Assembly: GCF_029227915.1 (NCBI RefSeq)
Contig: NC_079884.1
Location: 21,390,001 to 21,454,000 of the forward strand
From: Hydractinia symbiolongicarpus
Lineage: Eukaryota; Cnidaria; Hydrozoa; Anthoathecata; Hydractiniidae
Direction of reading: 5' to 3'
Length of the DNA stretch: 64,000 nucleotides
Part shown: in pieces, positions 36,101-49,800 of the stretch
Layout: every line of letters starts with the position of its first letter
How positions within the stretch are numbered: position 1 is the stretch's first letter
The notes under the pieces: generated by a model
The model's input: the letters and a program-made list of their open reading frames with translations, nothing else
The model's database searches: none
Told to the model about the DNA's origin: nothing
Position numbers and translations under genes: made by a program

Positions 36101-39100
36101 GTAAATAGAACTTGAAGAACATTCTTTTTAGTCTATTGTACATAAAGTAGTATAAAACCTGAGAAAACCTACGAAGTCTTACGTAATTAATAATTTAAAA
36201 AAAAATGTATAGCGAACATCTGGCTTTGCTTCATTTAAAGACGATTGCACCTATATTTTCAGATCCTTAAACGCAGTTAAAATTCTTGCTTGCTCAGATT
36301 TGTCAATATTGATTTGAACCATTATTACGTTGGTTAACAAAGGTAAACAGGATGTGATTACTCTGTAGATTTAATTCTAAAGTACTTTATGCAATAACAG
36401 TGTTATTTGATCTCTATACAAAAAGTGGTAAAAATAACATTTTTTTAATGAAACGTTTTTTTCTTTGAATCACTTCTTTGATCAATTCGATATTGGAGAG
36501 TTAAAGTTTTCCTTTATATCCTTTTTTGCTGAATAGGTAAGACTATTATGTTTTTTCATTATGTAAACAGAAACTTTTTTATCCATAAATCATTATGGAC
36601 ATCTGTTATCTTATCTTAAGCTTCTGTGGTTTAAATTTGCAATAAAAACATCTATAGAATTATTTCTTGTATATTTCCCTGAGGTTCTTATATTTGATGT
36701 TTTTAACAATTTTTGAGTTTAGGTGAAACAGCTTGAAGTTTAATTTTTCAATACCCCTATCAACTTATGCAATTAAAACATTGGAAGATAGCTATGATTG
36801 AAATTTTGTGGTTGTTAGAACATGAATATCTAATGATACCAGTGCAGCGTTGACAGTACTTTCACCTGAGATCCTAGCAACATTTACTTTGGAGTGGTAC
36901 CATATAATTTCAACTGAGACAACAATTTTTCTGTTAATTCTTCTAAATATAAATGAAGTTTAAGGGAATAGAAAGGAACAAAGAATGCAAGTTCCTCTAT
37001 TGTTGTCTATTTTGTTTTTGTTTACAATGCTGTTGTTTGTATTGAAGTTTTTCTGTTCTTTTTTATGGTGTAGTTACAATAAAGATTGTAATGACTCATC
37101 ATTCTTTAAATCAATGGAAATTAATGTTATCAATTAGTAGTAATTGCGTAAATGTTAATACACTCTAGATTAGATGTAAAAAATTGTTGGGAATGCTGCA
37201 ATACTTTTGCGAAAAACGCACAAGAAGCCTTACGAAACCTTTCTAATTATCTGTGTTTTTTTATCTTCGGCAAAATATAACTTAAATGCAGTTGCGAAAA
37301 GTTCGTAGATTACCAAGCTTTCTTTTTAACACTATGCTAAAAATTTGGGTTATTTAGTTTATCACTTGTCAATGGGAAAATAAATGTTTTGATACATCCA
37401 ACACTGTAATTAATGCATTACATTTTCCCTTGACTTTTTCTCGTGCATTTTTCATTGGTGCAGTATTTTCTTTACTGTTCTTTCTTGTTGTTGTTGTTGT
37501 TGGTTTATGATTTTTTGTTTTAGATTGTAACTATATAATATCACAATATAACGAATCTAGACCATCCCAACTTGCACATTGCAACTAGAGATATGTATTT
37601 AGTATTTAGACATCAAGTTACTTTGTTTTCATGCAAATTTGAATAGCACCATAGCGTTTTTGTTAGATTTACTCAGAAACGGACAAATTTAAATAACGTT
37701 AACGTTTCCTTTATTATTATGAACAATTTTTCATGGTACAGTCGCATAGTCACATATAGATGAAAACGCTTAATGTCTAATTAGTTTCTCGTATAACTCT
37801 GTTGTTTATCTTGAAACTATACTCGTAGTCAAAATAAAACAACAATATTTGGTTAGTCTGACATTCTCAGCACCATGCTTTACCTGTCCAATCTTGTTTA
37901 ACTCACTAAAGATGGCAATAACCTATCCGAACCAGATTTTTTGCGTGTCCATCCAATGCCGTTATACATGAAGTAGTTGCAACTTGAAGCAACACTAAAT
38001 TGAAATCAATAAGAAAATTCAGGCAACAGTTTCAGATTCAACTTTTAAATTTTGTTAGTTTGACATATGGAATCTAGCATTTTAAATGACAAGTATGATT
38101 AAAAACTTAAAAATTGAACTTCACAAAGCACGAACTCTCTCTTCCTGCGGCTCTCCCACCCAGTTTTGGTAAGGTGTGGTTTACACCGATACATTATTTA
38201 ACTGTAGCAAATTCGCACATCCTGGAGCAACATCATAACCTGAAATGAACAAAAGAAAAACATTAAGCTAAAAGCGATGACTTTAAAAGACCGTAGTCAT
38301 TATTCATGTGAAATTAATTTTTTTTTCTATACATTGTTTTTTAACTAAACCAAATGAACGACACACTAGAGAAATAGGACAAAGCACAAAAACAATAATT
38401 AACATTGACTTCATTCTTTACAATGTTTTGTATCAACGGGCGTTTTTAATTATTGGTTTGAAGAGGTTTTTTTGGAGCATGTTTTTTAACTTTTTTAAAA
38501 TATACCTTTTGAGGTAATGCATCAATACTATGTGATATGAATTCTAGGCTGTGTGACCATGGCAAAGCAAAGCCTTATCATTAATGATGACTTAACAAGA
38601 TATCACGTTTCAACGAAAGTTTTTTTGTGTATCACAACACTATAATATTCTTATAACACAACAACTTTTTTGCATTCTAAACAGGGGCATATTTTTTAAG
38701 TTGTGAAAAAATTGAAACCATTTGCATTTAATAACTGTTTAAAGAATAAAGAACATTTTTCAACTTCCATTTTCACGCAAAACGTCTAGCTGTGCTCAAA
38801 CTTCGCAAAATTTTACACATGTCTTTTTATCAGCGCATTGATTTATTTTCTTTAAAGTAACATGGCTGCGTGAAGGAGAAGCAAAGTAATGAAATGGACA
38901 TTGCATATCCCAAAGGGTGAATTAATTATACACAACGAGCACAGCTTAAAGCAAACACTATTTACATCAAGAACAATGCTCAGCTGCTCATGTTCTACAT
39001 TAAAAATTTTTTTTCTTGTACATAAAACTTGGAGGGTATTCTCTTCAACTCTGTTGTACTCAAAGTCGTCTACTGTGGCACAAAGAATGCTAAAGTACAA

Positions 39101-42100
39101 AGCAAAGAGGTGAAAAGCTTGCATAGTGAAAGAAACATTTGAATTCTTAGCTATAATGATTCGCACGAAGTAAATTATATTTCCTGTAGAGAAGGGAATT
39201 TGAGTGTTTTTATTATGTTCAACTCCGATTTACATAATAACATAATATCTCGCGTTGCTTTTGTGTTCGTTTTGACATTCTGATAAAGATGTAATGTACA
39301 CTGCCAACAAACCACTTTAATAAATATTGAATATTGCTTTTATTAAACCTTACCCAATGAGAATTGATTGTATTGTTAAGATAACAAAGAGATTATTAAC
39401 GAGGCTTGGTCGTTTTCATTCAAGTGTGAAAAAAATAAATGTGGAAATTATTTTGATTTCGTGTTGAGAATATTAAGTTGAGATGATGTTAAAAAAATAT
39501 TACTGGGTAAGTTTCGCACTGTTTTTAAAATATTGTTTAACTTTTCTTCATATGTAATTCAGTTTGAATTTTATTTATTTTATTTCATTAGCTTTACGTT
39601 GGAAATATATTTTGTGATTTAAAAGGCTTCCAACATGGTAATTTATATTCAAGTTTTGCATATTTCTCCTAGATTATTTTTTTAATTGGTGTTTATATAG
39701 CTAGCTAGCTTGTGTTATTGATTTTTTTATAGGATAACATATAATATTTTTTGTTTTCAGTAACTGCAACGGGTAGTTTTTTCACCTACTTTACAGTTAT
39801 ATAGCTTGGACATTTAAAACAAAGCAAAAACTCGAAAAGGACAGAAACGTGTTTTGTCGGGAAAAACTCTTGATTTTTTATCACAACTTCGCATATGAAC
39901 TCCCAAGATGCCGCATATGAGTATTCTTAATAACCTCTGAAATAACCTCGTGTTTTAGCTGGGTAATATTTTTAACATCAGGAGACGTTATAACTCCTTT
40001 TTATCCAAATTAGCCTTTTTTGTAATTCGCTGTCAGGAATAAGCGCGTTAAACACTAGGTATTGTGTAAAGGTTAACCACACCATACAATTGTGAATCAT
40101 CTTCAAGTTATCATTATAGGTTTCTGTACAAGCTAGCGATCTGCTTTCAATACTCCTCTTATGTTTACAACAGTTGAGACGCACTTTCTTAAAGGATTAT
40201 GCAGAGAAAAAAAAAACCTTTCTAATTGCCATTCCTTTGTCACTATCAAACATGTTAAAGTTAGTTACAAGATGGCAATTTAAATTTGGCATCAGAGGAT
40301 TGGCATCGCTGATATTGCTTGTATGAGCAAATTTTACAAATTTTAAGGAATTTGCTTCGAAGTGCTACAGTAGCAGAATTTAATGGCTAACATTTTTGTT
40401 AATTTGTAGAATCTGCGGTTTGCTTCTTTTCCAATAACGAATAGACAAGCCGAATTTTAGGGTTGTTTAGAAGTTGGTGGTGGTGGGAAATTGAAACAGT
40501 TTTTTAAATAAAACCAATTTTACAATTATTTTTAAATTATATTTCAAAGCTTTACATTTTTACAATTGGCTAAACTGATTCATACATGGATCGCTTTAAA
40601 TCTTCTTTAACAATATTTTTAAGCTGCATACGAACTTTCCAATTCTTTTTGTGTCGTGGTCACATTGTCTGTATTCTTTTAAAGCCATGATGTAAAAAGT
40701 TGTTCAACACGTCCATGAAAAAAGTTTTATCCTAATTATAATATATTGCACTTTAGCTTGTGAGTTCGTTTTTTAATTTAAAAGAATACTGTAAATAATT
40801 TCTTTTTAAATTGAGAATCCAAAAATGGTTTACCATTAAACCTGTCACTGGAAAGCGAATTTCGCAGGTGGCAAGATTGCAGCGCAAACACGTACGAAAT
40901 TCACACCTTTTTGATAAATTATTCAAATTAGGTTTCTTGCTTTAAGCTATTTCGCTTGTTTGTCTCATAAAATATTTCCCGCTGAATTTTTTGCCTTTCA
41001 GTTGTGGTATGCTTTTAGCAAGATTATTATTTGCTTTTAAATGCAAAAACCAATTTATAAATTCTTGAAAAAAGCATTTAACATTAAATTGCACGTCTTT
41101 TAGAAGCCGGCGAATAAACTTATGCTGGCAACAACCTAACAACCTCATTTAAATGCTCAGAATTCATCTCATTAATATCTCTGTTTGGTAAGTTTTAATT
41201 AACAACAAACTCTGAATTGGAAATTAGACCAGCGATAAGATTGTTTGTCTTTAGACGTAGTAAGTATCGTAAGGTATGCCTGAAAACATTCTATATGAGT
41301 ACGTCGATTTTAAATATTTTTATTGATATGCGTAATAACTTTTTCAAGATTTCTGTTGGGCACGTGCTCCAATAAAGAAAGTAAGAAACCATATATAACA
41401 AAAACAACGAATGATGGCCATTTTTTACTGAATGACCAATTAGCTACTTAAATGTCAATTAGTCACAATTGAACGGATAGGAGGAAATACAGTGTTGAAA
41501 AGACATTGTTTTACTATGACTGAACTTTCTGCAGTAGATAGTAAGAATATAGTTGTTGTTTTTATACTGAACTTTCTATACTAAAGAAAGAGGATGAGAA
41601 AGAAAAATGTTTTCATTGTTCAGGTGATACTTAAAGTCTCTATCATTTCATTGTGTGTTTTAGTGAAATAGCCACATCAATATATGCGGCGTGCTTAGAC
41701 TATATTGTATAATGTTGTGGTTGGCTCATTCATTGGTAACATCTGTTTATCGCCATCAATTGAACACTTTGTTGATAATTTCGATTTTAAAAAATAAATA
41801 GGTTTAGCGACTCCGTGTAGAATAGAAATATTGTGTATTGTCTGCAAAATTAAAACTACAAGAAAAACCATGCAAATATTCTGTACTAATTTTCAAGTTG
41901 CTATCGAGTTGCATTAAAAGTTTTCTTTCTTTTTACCAAATTGTTAGAGTGTTGGGTTTTGTAATACACTTAAATGCTTCTTTTGAACAAAGTGAAGTTT
42001 GTAAAATCTCCTTCTGTTTTAATGAGACGCCTTGATACATTTAAATGACAAATAGTAAAACTATTTTCTTATTTCTTTGGCTTATTCTGTGAATGCCACC

Positions 42101-42131
42101 GGCTTTGGAATACGTTAGAAAGATAAGTAAA
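27200..42131. other. About 15 kb without a recognisable gene
   Basis: AT-rich (many A/T runs), with scattered short frames on both strands. I found no kinase, reverse transcriptase, transposase or other familiar motif. Small items: GGGCACGTA repeats near 27770-27800, a (TTG)n run near 37487-37504, and one open stretch behind a good acceptor at 29897-30012. Part of it could be 5' UTR exons or regulatory DNA of the zinc-finger gene, which cannot be judged from sequence alone. Confidence 0.5.
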
Positions 42132-42206
42132 ATGGCAGAAAATATTGAGCAGGTTCCACCTAGCAATCTCGAATCTCTTGTTTATAAGGTGTTCAGGTTC
42201 AACAAG
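42132..42206 (+). CDS. Probable first coding exon of the zinc-finger protein
   Basis: ATG at 42132 opens a 25-codon frame (MAENIEQVPPSNLESLVYKV...) ending in AACAAG|GTGAGA, a good donor in phase 0. The next convincing acceptor on this strand, TGCATTTTTTTAG at 46899, precedes the zinc-finger frame directly in phase 0. The join gives FRFNK followed by MPSENAIELFNCSLC, so the first finger follows soon after. The intron would be 4693 bp. An 11-bp identical sequence lies at both intron ends. No transcript evidence is available, so the pairing is inferred. Confidence 0.45.
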
Positions 42207-44555
42207 GTGAGATGCCGAGTTTGGTCCGTTTTTCATATCACACATTCTTCATGAAAATCTTTAAAAATAGATTCCAAAATACTAAGGAAAAATTCAATTA
42301 GGCAGACGCAACTTTTTCAGATCCTTTTACAGCAGCTCCTTATTTTCAGTTTAAGAAAGCAGCCTTTTTGTGATCGAATTTTTAATCGAACGTTCGACTA
42401 ACCAATTCGATCGGACTTTTTTCTCCTTATATTAGAATTTTTAATTGAATCAACGTGCATTTTTTTTTTAATAAATGTTTTCGATGTACTGAGTTATTTG
42501 TTGTTTATAATAATATCTGAAAACAAGGCGAGCAAGTACCAACTGTCAAGACAGTTTGTATAGATTAATCTTTAAATGACACTCTGTTGCAGAGTTCATA
42601 GTTAATTCTTGATGGTTGTACTGCAGAATCAATTAAATCCTAAGAATATGCAATGTGTAGCATCATGAAGCTAAAACAGATGTCAAAAATGTGTTCAGTT
42701 TAAAAAGTCGTGCTCATTAGTTTTGACAACTGAAATATTTAAATGTATGTTTGCCTTGACTGTGTGCAATATTGTCGAATATCTGAATGCGAAAATAATA
42801 GCGATACAAGAAGAGAAAGTATTTAAAGTTTAATAACTTATAAGAAATATTGAGAGTTGTTGTTTAAATTTGTAAATGTGTAACTTAAAATACGCAAGCA
42901 ATAATGCACTGTAGTCTGTTGTATTTTATTGCACATTGCAATTAAAAAAAAAGCGTTTCCTTTCTTTTTCCTGCATAAGATCAATTTCATGTTTCTTATG
43001 CGCTTCTGAATATTTTTTAGATCTATATGGCATATGAGTTGAGAATTATCTTATTGTATTTTAGATTGTATAATTAATAAATAAACCGAACGAGCACTCC
43101 AGGAGAAAGGATTGATGAGAAAAAGATCGAAACCATTTTCGCGGCTATAGAAATAAAAAAAGTTTTAGAAAGGTAAAATTTTATTTTTATTTTATTGTTT
43201 AACGCTTGTACACATTGTGTTTGTTATGTTACAGATGCTTTTTCATGTTGTGTTTGTTGCAAAGCGTTTTTTCGTAAAAAACATTTAAACTGTTTCGCAC
43301 AGGCGTGTTTTCTAATAATTCCAATCTTCTCTTCAATTTCAGACATTTAAACGGATCCCTCGCTTTAGACTATTTTTTTGCACTTAAATTAACTCAAGCT
43401 TCGTAGACATTCTTTTTAAGAATAATAAAGCTCCAAAACTGCTAAATAATGTACACGGTCCTGTTTAATTAGAAGTATGATAATGTTTGATTTATATATT
43501 TGATAGTTAACATCGCATAAATGAGTGCTTTCTTGGCTGAAAATTATCAACAACTCGCATGTTTTTATCAGATTACTCTAGTCCACATATAAAATGAAAT
43601 AGGACTTTAAATCAGAAAAACATTTGGCTGACATTTTAATAGCGTTCTTTTTCGGAAGACTTGTCGAAACAATTAGATCTAAATTAAAAATATGTACGCT
43701 AAATATTTCTAACCCTTAAAAAATGGTCAATGCTTTCAAGCATCATGATTCTCAATGGGTACAAAACAATGTCAAACAGTGAAACGTCATTTTTTTTTAT
43801 TTCTTCTGGTGAAACATCGACTGTTAAGTATCCTGCATTGTAAAGCAATTTTGAAATAAATTATCGATGCTGATTTTACTATGTATTGACTTTACCATAT
43901 CATTTTATGGAATATTTAAAACCTCTTGTACTCCGCATTTTTTTTATTTTCTTCAAAATTTAATCAGATTCAAATAAAATAGTGTAACTATTGTTAAGCC
44001 AGGATATAATGTAACATTATGCTTATTTTGAAGTTGACCTTCACAAGTGATTGCATAGGGACGATTTCTATATTAGAGAAGAATGTTATTTTGTTAAATC
44101 ATATTCTTGAAATGTGCTAATTGTTGCTGATGTCAGCACGTGACAAATTTCGAGACCTTCGTGTGCTCCAACGAGAATCTTTGTACGGAAGCGCCACAAC
44201 AAATTTTGATCGCTGTCCTCTTGGTCCACGTGTGCACAACAAAAAGCGATTTTACAGCAATAATTAATAGGTGGCTTTCTATGCAGTATAATGTTTTGAT
44301 TTTGCGTTGAAAACAATTGACATGCGCACCCATTTTTGTAGGAAGAATATGTAAAAAACAGACCACAGATAAAGATCTAATAAGTCCATTTGAAAAACAC
44401 AATATTGCCTCAAAATTGTTGAAATTTTATTTAAAAAAGAAAATTTAGTTAAAAAATTTATTTCAGCACCTTCTGCTTATGAATTTAAAATAGCCATTTC
44501 ATATGGTCTTTCTTTTTTTTTTAACTGCAAGAATGTGTGCGCATGCACAAAAATG

Positions 44556-44592
44556 CAATGTTACAAAAGTTCTGTTAGCTTTTGTAACATTG
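44556..44592. repeat. Perfect 14-bp inverted repeat, 9-nt loop
   Basis: CAATGTTACAAAAG at 44556-44569 is exactly complementary to CTTTTGTAACATTG at 44579-44592. Confidence 0.95.
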
Positions 44593-45152
44593 GAAAGTAA
44601 TCTTTACTAAAAATAAGAAATGCGTTTAAAATCGTCCACAAAGAATTGATACCTCCGGGGTAGTTTTATTTATTATTTCAAACAAGTTGCAAAATTTCTT
44701 TAAAATAAACCCGTTTTTCGTAGCTACTACACTTTTGGACAACTCCTTTTTATTTTATTCATTTATTTATTTATTTATTTGTTTTTTTGTTGTTGTTAAG
44801 AATGAGAAGTAAAGAAATGTAATATAAATAGCAAATATAAAAAAAGCAAGCCATAAGAACAAATATATATAGTTGTATCTTCTCAGCTATGTAAACTTGG
44901 TTACAAAAATGTTGTTGAAAGCAAGCGAGTAATCGATCTCATTAAGTTGTTGTGTCCCCGTTGGTTAGGTGATACATCAATTTCCTATCCCTGTTAATTT
45001 TGTTGCGGTTAAAAATTAACTGATATTGTTATGACAAGGATTTATAGTTGTTTACAGTTAAATCTATGTCATATTGATGACTAAAATTTTTCAGGATGGT
45101 GGTGTTACGAAGACGTAAAAGTATTCTCCAGATACATAAAGTTTTGACCATA

Positions 45153-45175
45153 ATTATTAGCCCGTGAAAAATCAA
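45153..45175 (+). repeat. Truncated third copy of the CCCGTG dispersed repeat
   Basis: ATTATTAGCCCGTGAAAAAT matches the first bases of the elements at 1278 and 13299; similarity is lost within about 25 bp. Confidence 0.35.
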
Positions 45176-45640
45176 AAAGAATCGGCCTCTGTATATATTT
45201 ATCGCGCCTCTCTTTCGTGTATTATTAGCGCAATCGAAATACAAAACAAAGCAAACATATTTCGGCCTGCTGATAAAGCACACTTATTGAAGAATCTGTT
45301 CAACATTAAGCTAAGAACTGTATTACATTTAAAGATGAAAGACACAAATTAATTGCCCAACGATTTGGACCAAACAAGCGATATTTAATCTTTGTTCAAA
45401 TATTCGAAGAAATAATTTGCAGCAAAAAAATTGAATCCACGCGAAATGTTCTCTTCTGATTTTTTATTTATTTATTTAAATTAACTATAATAAAGATACT
45501 TCTTTATCTTGGAAATTTTTTCGTATCTGTGTTAGTCATTATCAAACTTGCGTTCGCTGAAATCTTGAATCACACCGGTATAAGCTAGCTAAATTAGTAT
45601 GTAAAATCTAGCTGTACTTTGCAGTCTGTTACCTATGAAG

Positions 45641-45670
45641 GAAAAAGACTAGAAAGTCGTAGTCTTTTTC
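45641..45670. repeat. Perfect 10-bp inverted repeat, 10-nt loop
   Basis: GAAAAAGACT at 45641-45650 pairs with AGTCTTTTTC at 45661-45670; partial pairing continues outward. Confidence 0.9.
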
Positions 45671-46899
45671 TTCGACTTTTGTGATTAATTTTTACCCACC
45701 CTCTGAGGTTGAATGGTTGACTCTCTATCGATGCACTGTAAGTTGGTGCAGATTTTTTGTATTGGAAGATGTTTATAAAAATTGTAAAATTCACAAATAA
45801 AAATGCTAATAAAAAATGGTCAAATGCAATTCACTACTATATCTAAAAGAAATGCAAAAGATATTTTGCGCGCGAAAATAAGTCAACGCAAGAAATTTTA
45901 TCCTCAATCTAGGTAAAAATTACTTCATCGTCATTCAAAAAAAAGCGAAGCATTAAGATATCAGTTAACACAAGTTCTACATTTTGTTTCACCTCATGGT
46001 TCTTAAAAAATCGAGCCTTAAATAATTTTTAATCTTAAGCAAATAATTGTTTAAAAGCAAATTCAAAAATTAGTTAAAATTATCCAAAGATAATGGTAAA
46101 GCCTTGATAATTCGAACAAAAACAATTTTGTTTAAAAATAAAGTGTGTATAGAGAAATCAATAATTGAAACAAAACAAACTTGGTCAAAGTTGATGTTTT
46201 ACTGATCAATGAAAAAGAGACGGAAAATAAGAGGCCTAGTATCTGCATAGTTTTTTTAAATGTTTTGCATTATAAACCGCGATTTATAAAATGTGCTCAC
46301 ATTTTTGTTCTCCGGTACAAAAACGTTCCATTTTGTTTCTTAAGTTGTGTTATTCTTATTTTCTACAGCTATTTAGGATAATGTTTAACCCTGGGAGGAT
46401 AAGAAGTTACTAGTTTAACCAACTGGATTGGTGTAGGAGTAACTTTTGCAATTTTCGCGAAGTCAAACCAAGTCATTTATTTATTCATTTTATAAAATGA
46501 CCTCATTTTCAAATACTTCTCAAATTTAAATCAATTAAGTCAGCCAAGCTGTGTCAGAAAAATGTGATAAATTTCTGTCTAATTATATTTTAATTGCTCT
46601 GTCAGTGGTTTAATAAGCAATTTGTGACTATTAAAATTTTATCCACATCATCAGACACCTCGTATGTCATATACAAAGCTAAAATACCCGCATGCTGCTT
46701 GTAATGTAGTTTGTGGTTCATTTTACTTTCTAAACAGTTTTATTCCTCGAGTCGTGCCGAAACCTTTCAGCGGAAGACATTTTTCCCGTAAAAGAAACTT
46801 CAACTGTATTATTATGATTTTAAAATTGTGAACAGTAGAATCTTAAAATCGAAACTAAAAATGAATGATCTTCAATTATTTTTTATTGCATTTTTTTAG

Positions 46900-49800
46900 A
46901 TGCCGAGTGAAAATGCTATTGAGCTATTTAACTGTTCGTTGTGTTCGTTTTGCGAAACCAGTTTGGACCGTTTAGCAAGTCACATACGACAGCATATAAA
47001 ACCTGACCCAGGCGATACATCGTCAAAGGACGCAATGGTAACGCCGCGCGAATACCCAACTGGACACAGTAACGCTTATATGTCGCAGGAGTCAGCAAGT
47101 TCTAATACCAACGGCACTACGAGCAGTATGAGTTATTTTAATCGAAGTAATAGCGAGCAGGTGATCAAACAAGCTGGAAACATTAGTAAACCTAATTACG
47201 ATTTTATGTCATCGAAAATAGAAATTGTCAACCCAAGGTCCCTAGAATGTGAGAAAGGTACTGCCAAGGGATCTTATATACCTCCGCCGCCTCCATTGAT
47301 TGAAAAATCGCCTCAATTGGTGCCATATTCTAGAGTTTATACCTCCCAAATAAATCAGAGATTCAGCAACACTATTGTTCAGCAGCATAGTCCTCTAAAA
47401 AACGCAGCACCAGTTACCAGATACATACCTGTACATCCACGTGAACCAATATATCATGACGCCAACCGTGGTTACAACAACACCCATTATGTGTCTAACA
47501 TGAACGGACAAGCAACATATATGACCGAGTTCGTTCCCATTGCACCTGCAAACGTTAAAAACACGTACGATTTGGACAAGATCCCTGTGGATGGACATCC
47601 TAGCAGTTCTTTGGAAACATTTCGACCAGGTATTCCTGTTAACAATGGAATGCAGAAAGGGGTAAATGTTTCTTTTGTGTCACCAACTGATCCAAGAAAT
47701 GGTAACCCTGATATACGTCATCGGCAACATTATGACATGATGCCGCATTACACGTATCCGGTTCGTATAGCAAAACCGCCAGATGATGGCACTCGAGTCC
47801 ACAATGCAGCATCTCAACATATTCGACCAGTCCAACAGCAACCAATGAAGAACAGTGGACAGAGACCAACAACGACATATCAAATTCAGAACCATGGCCC
47901 TCCCCAAATGCAGGAGCTACGTCATTCACATGGTACATCAGTTCAAGCTCATTTGGCAAGTATACAATATTCTGAATTGAAACAGCAAAAAACAACAAAT
48001 ACTTTTGGAGTTCCTAATAAAGGCACTGTCATTTTAAATCCAGATCAATTGTTGTCTGCTACTGGCAATGTTTCATTGGATCAACTAGCTGGATTGCTAA
48101 TCGTTCCTTTAAAGAAAACTGCAGAAATTTCAACTCAAACTGATCCGGTAGATATTATTACCAAAAATTTAACCAAGCAGAATATCAATAGTACTTCTGT
48201 TCAGACTGATCTAAAAATGGGACAGATTAGTGAAGATACAAGTACAAGAGCCTCCACACCCTTATTTGGAAATTATCGTTCTACTGATGCTTTGTTTGAA
48301 TGTCTCGTTTGTGGTGAGGAGTTAGCCTCTGATCATCATCTTCAGGAGCACATATCAGAAAATCACACACACGTATGCGAGAAATGTTACCATTCATCCA
48401 CCAGCTTGACTGAACACAACACGCACGTGCTTAACTGCGGAAATTTAAACGCCGAAATGTTATGCCTGGAATGTAACAGCTCCTTCACGTCACTTAAAAA
48501 GTTCAATCAACACAGAAGTAAAGTTCATAACGTTAGAATGCCGTTCCGATGTGGTATTTGTAACGTGCCGTTTGAAACGCATGACGCCGTAATGAAACAC
48601 ATGGCTACGCATGATACTGACCAGCCCGAGTTTAAATGCCGCCATTGTATTAAAGTTTTTCAGTCGCCAGATGCTCTGAGTAGACATTTCGCCAGACACA
48701 AAATGGTTGACGTGGTTCATGAATGTCGTTTTTGTAAAAAGTCATTTAATAAAGACTCTTTATTGCAAGATCACATCGCTTATGTGCATGTTATCACCGA
48801 ACCCAAAAACAGTGTCTATTCGGAAATACAATTCGCGCAAACGAATGCTGCTGGGTCAGTTGAAGCTAGAAATGATGAAAATACGAAGATTGTTAGAAAG
48901 CATCCTTTGTGTCGGCATTGTGATTTAGCTTTCAAAAACAAGGACCTACTTAGTCGTCATATTGAAGTTTGTTCTAAAAACAAAGATGCAAAAATCTCAG
49001 CCTTTATATGTGATGTGTGCAAAGAATACTTCGCATCCGACATTTTGCGGCGACAGCATTTGAAACAAGACCATCGACGCACAAACGGATATCGCTGTCC
49101 AAAATGCTCCAAAATATATCGAACATGGAGCAGATTGAAGTTTCATACCAAACAGCAACACCTGAAGAAGTCTTGTCCCGATTGTGAAATGGTGTTTACC
49201 AAAGAGCATGTGCTTCGCAAACATCAAGAAGACGTGCATGGTAAACCACAAGGGCAACCAGGAGAACGCGTTTACACTTGCAGTTTGTGCAACACAATGC
49301 TCAATACCTTGACCGAGCTTATGAATCATCGACGCGATGTCCACCCTGAGTTATCGCAATTAAAAACTGCGGATCAGTTATCCTCCGCTACCATGCTGAG
49401 TGTAATTAACAACAATGACAACGGCTCTGTTGACGACACGGAGTTATCGGTTAGTAAATGTCCTGATTGTAGCGAAATATTCACTTCAAATAAATTATTG
49501 TCAGATCACGTCAAAGAAAAACACGCCAATAGCAATAAAAGTAAATTCATATGTAGCACATGCGAGTTATCTTTTGATGACGAGAAACGTTTGAAAAATC
49601 ATCGTGGTTTAATACACGGTGAAAAACCATTCGACTGTTCCTTTTGCGATAAAAAGTTCCAATACTCCAGCCAAGTGATATGGCACATGCGCTGTCATCA
49701 AAAAGATGGGAACGCTCGTGTAAAAACATCGAGCTCGGTGTGGAAGATTAAAAATAGCAAGTATTCTGTCTCTGGAAAACCTAAGTCTTATATTTGCCAG

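Larger units (their letters stand above)
42207..46899 (+). other. Presumed intron of the zinc-finger gene
   Basis: AT-rich with no coding island on either strand. It contains a truncated third copy of the CCCGTG repeat near 45154, an (ATTT)n stretch near 44751-44780, and two perfect short inverted repeats at 44556-44592 and 45641-45670. The end is a strong polypyrimidine tract and AG at 46891-46899. Confidence 0.5.

Noticed and set aside
38852-39124. Minus-strand frame starting MQAFHLFALYFSILCATVDD with a signal-peptide-like start
   Set aside because: The downstream part is hydrophobic and AT-driven, with no splice or poly(A) support and an open antisense frame across the same bases.
43103-43172. 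Exon-like segment ERIDEKKIETIFAAIEIKKV between CAG and AG|GTAAAA
   Set aside because: Its phases fit neither the exon at 42132 (phase 0) nor the zinc-finger exon at 46900, so it cannot be a coding exon of that gene.
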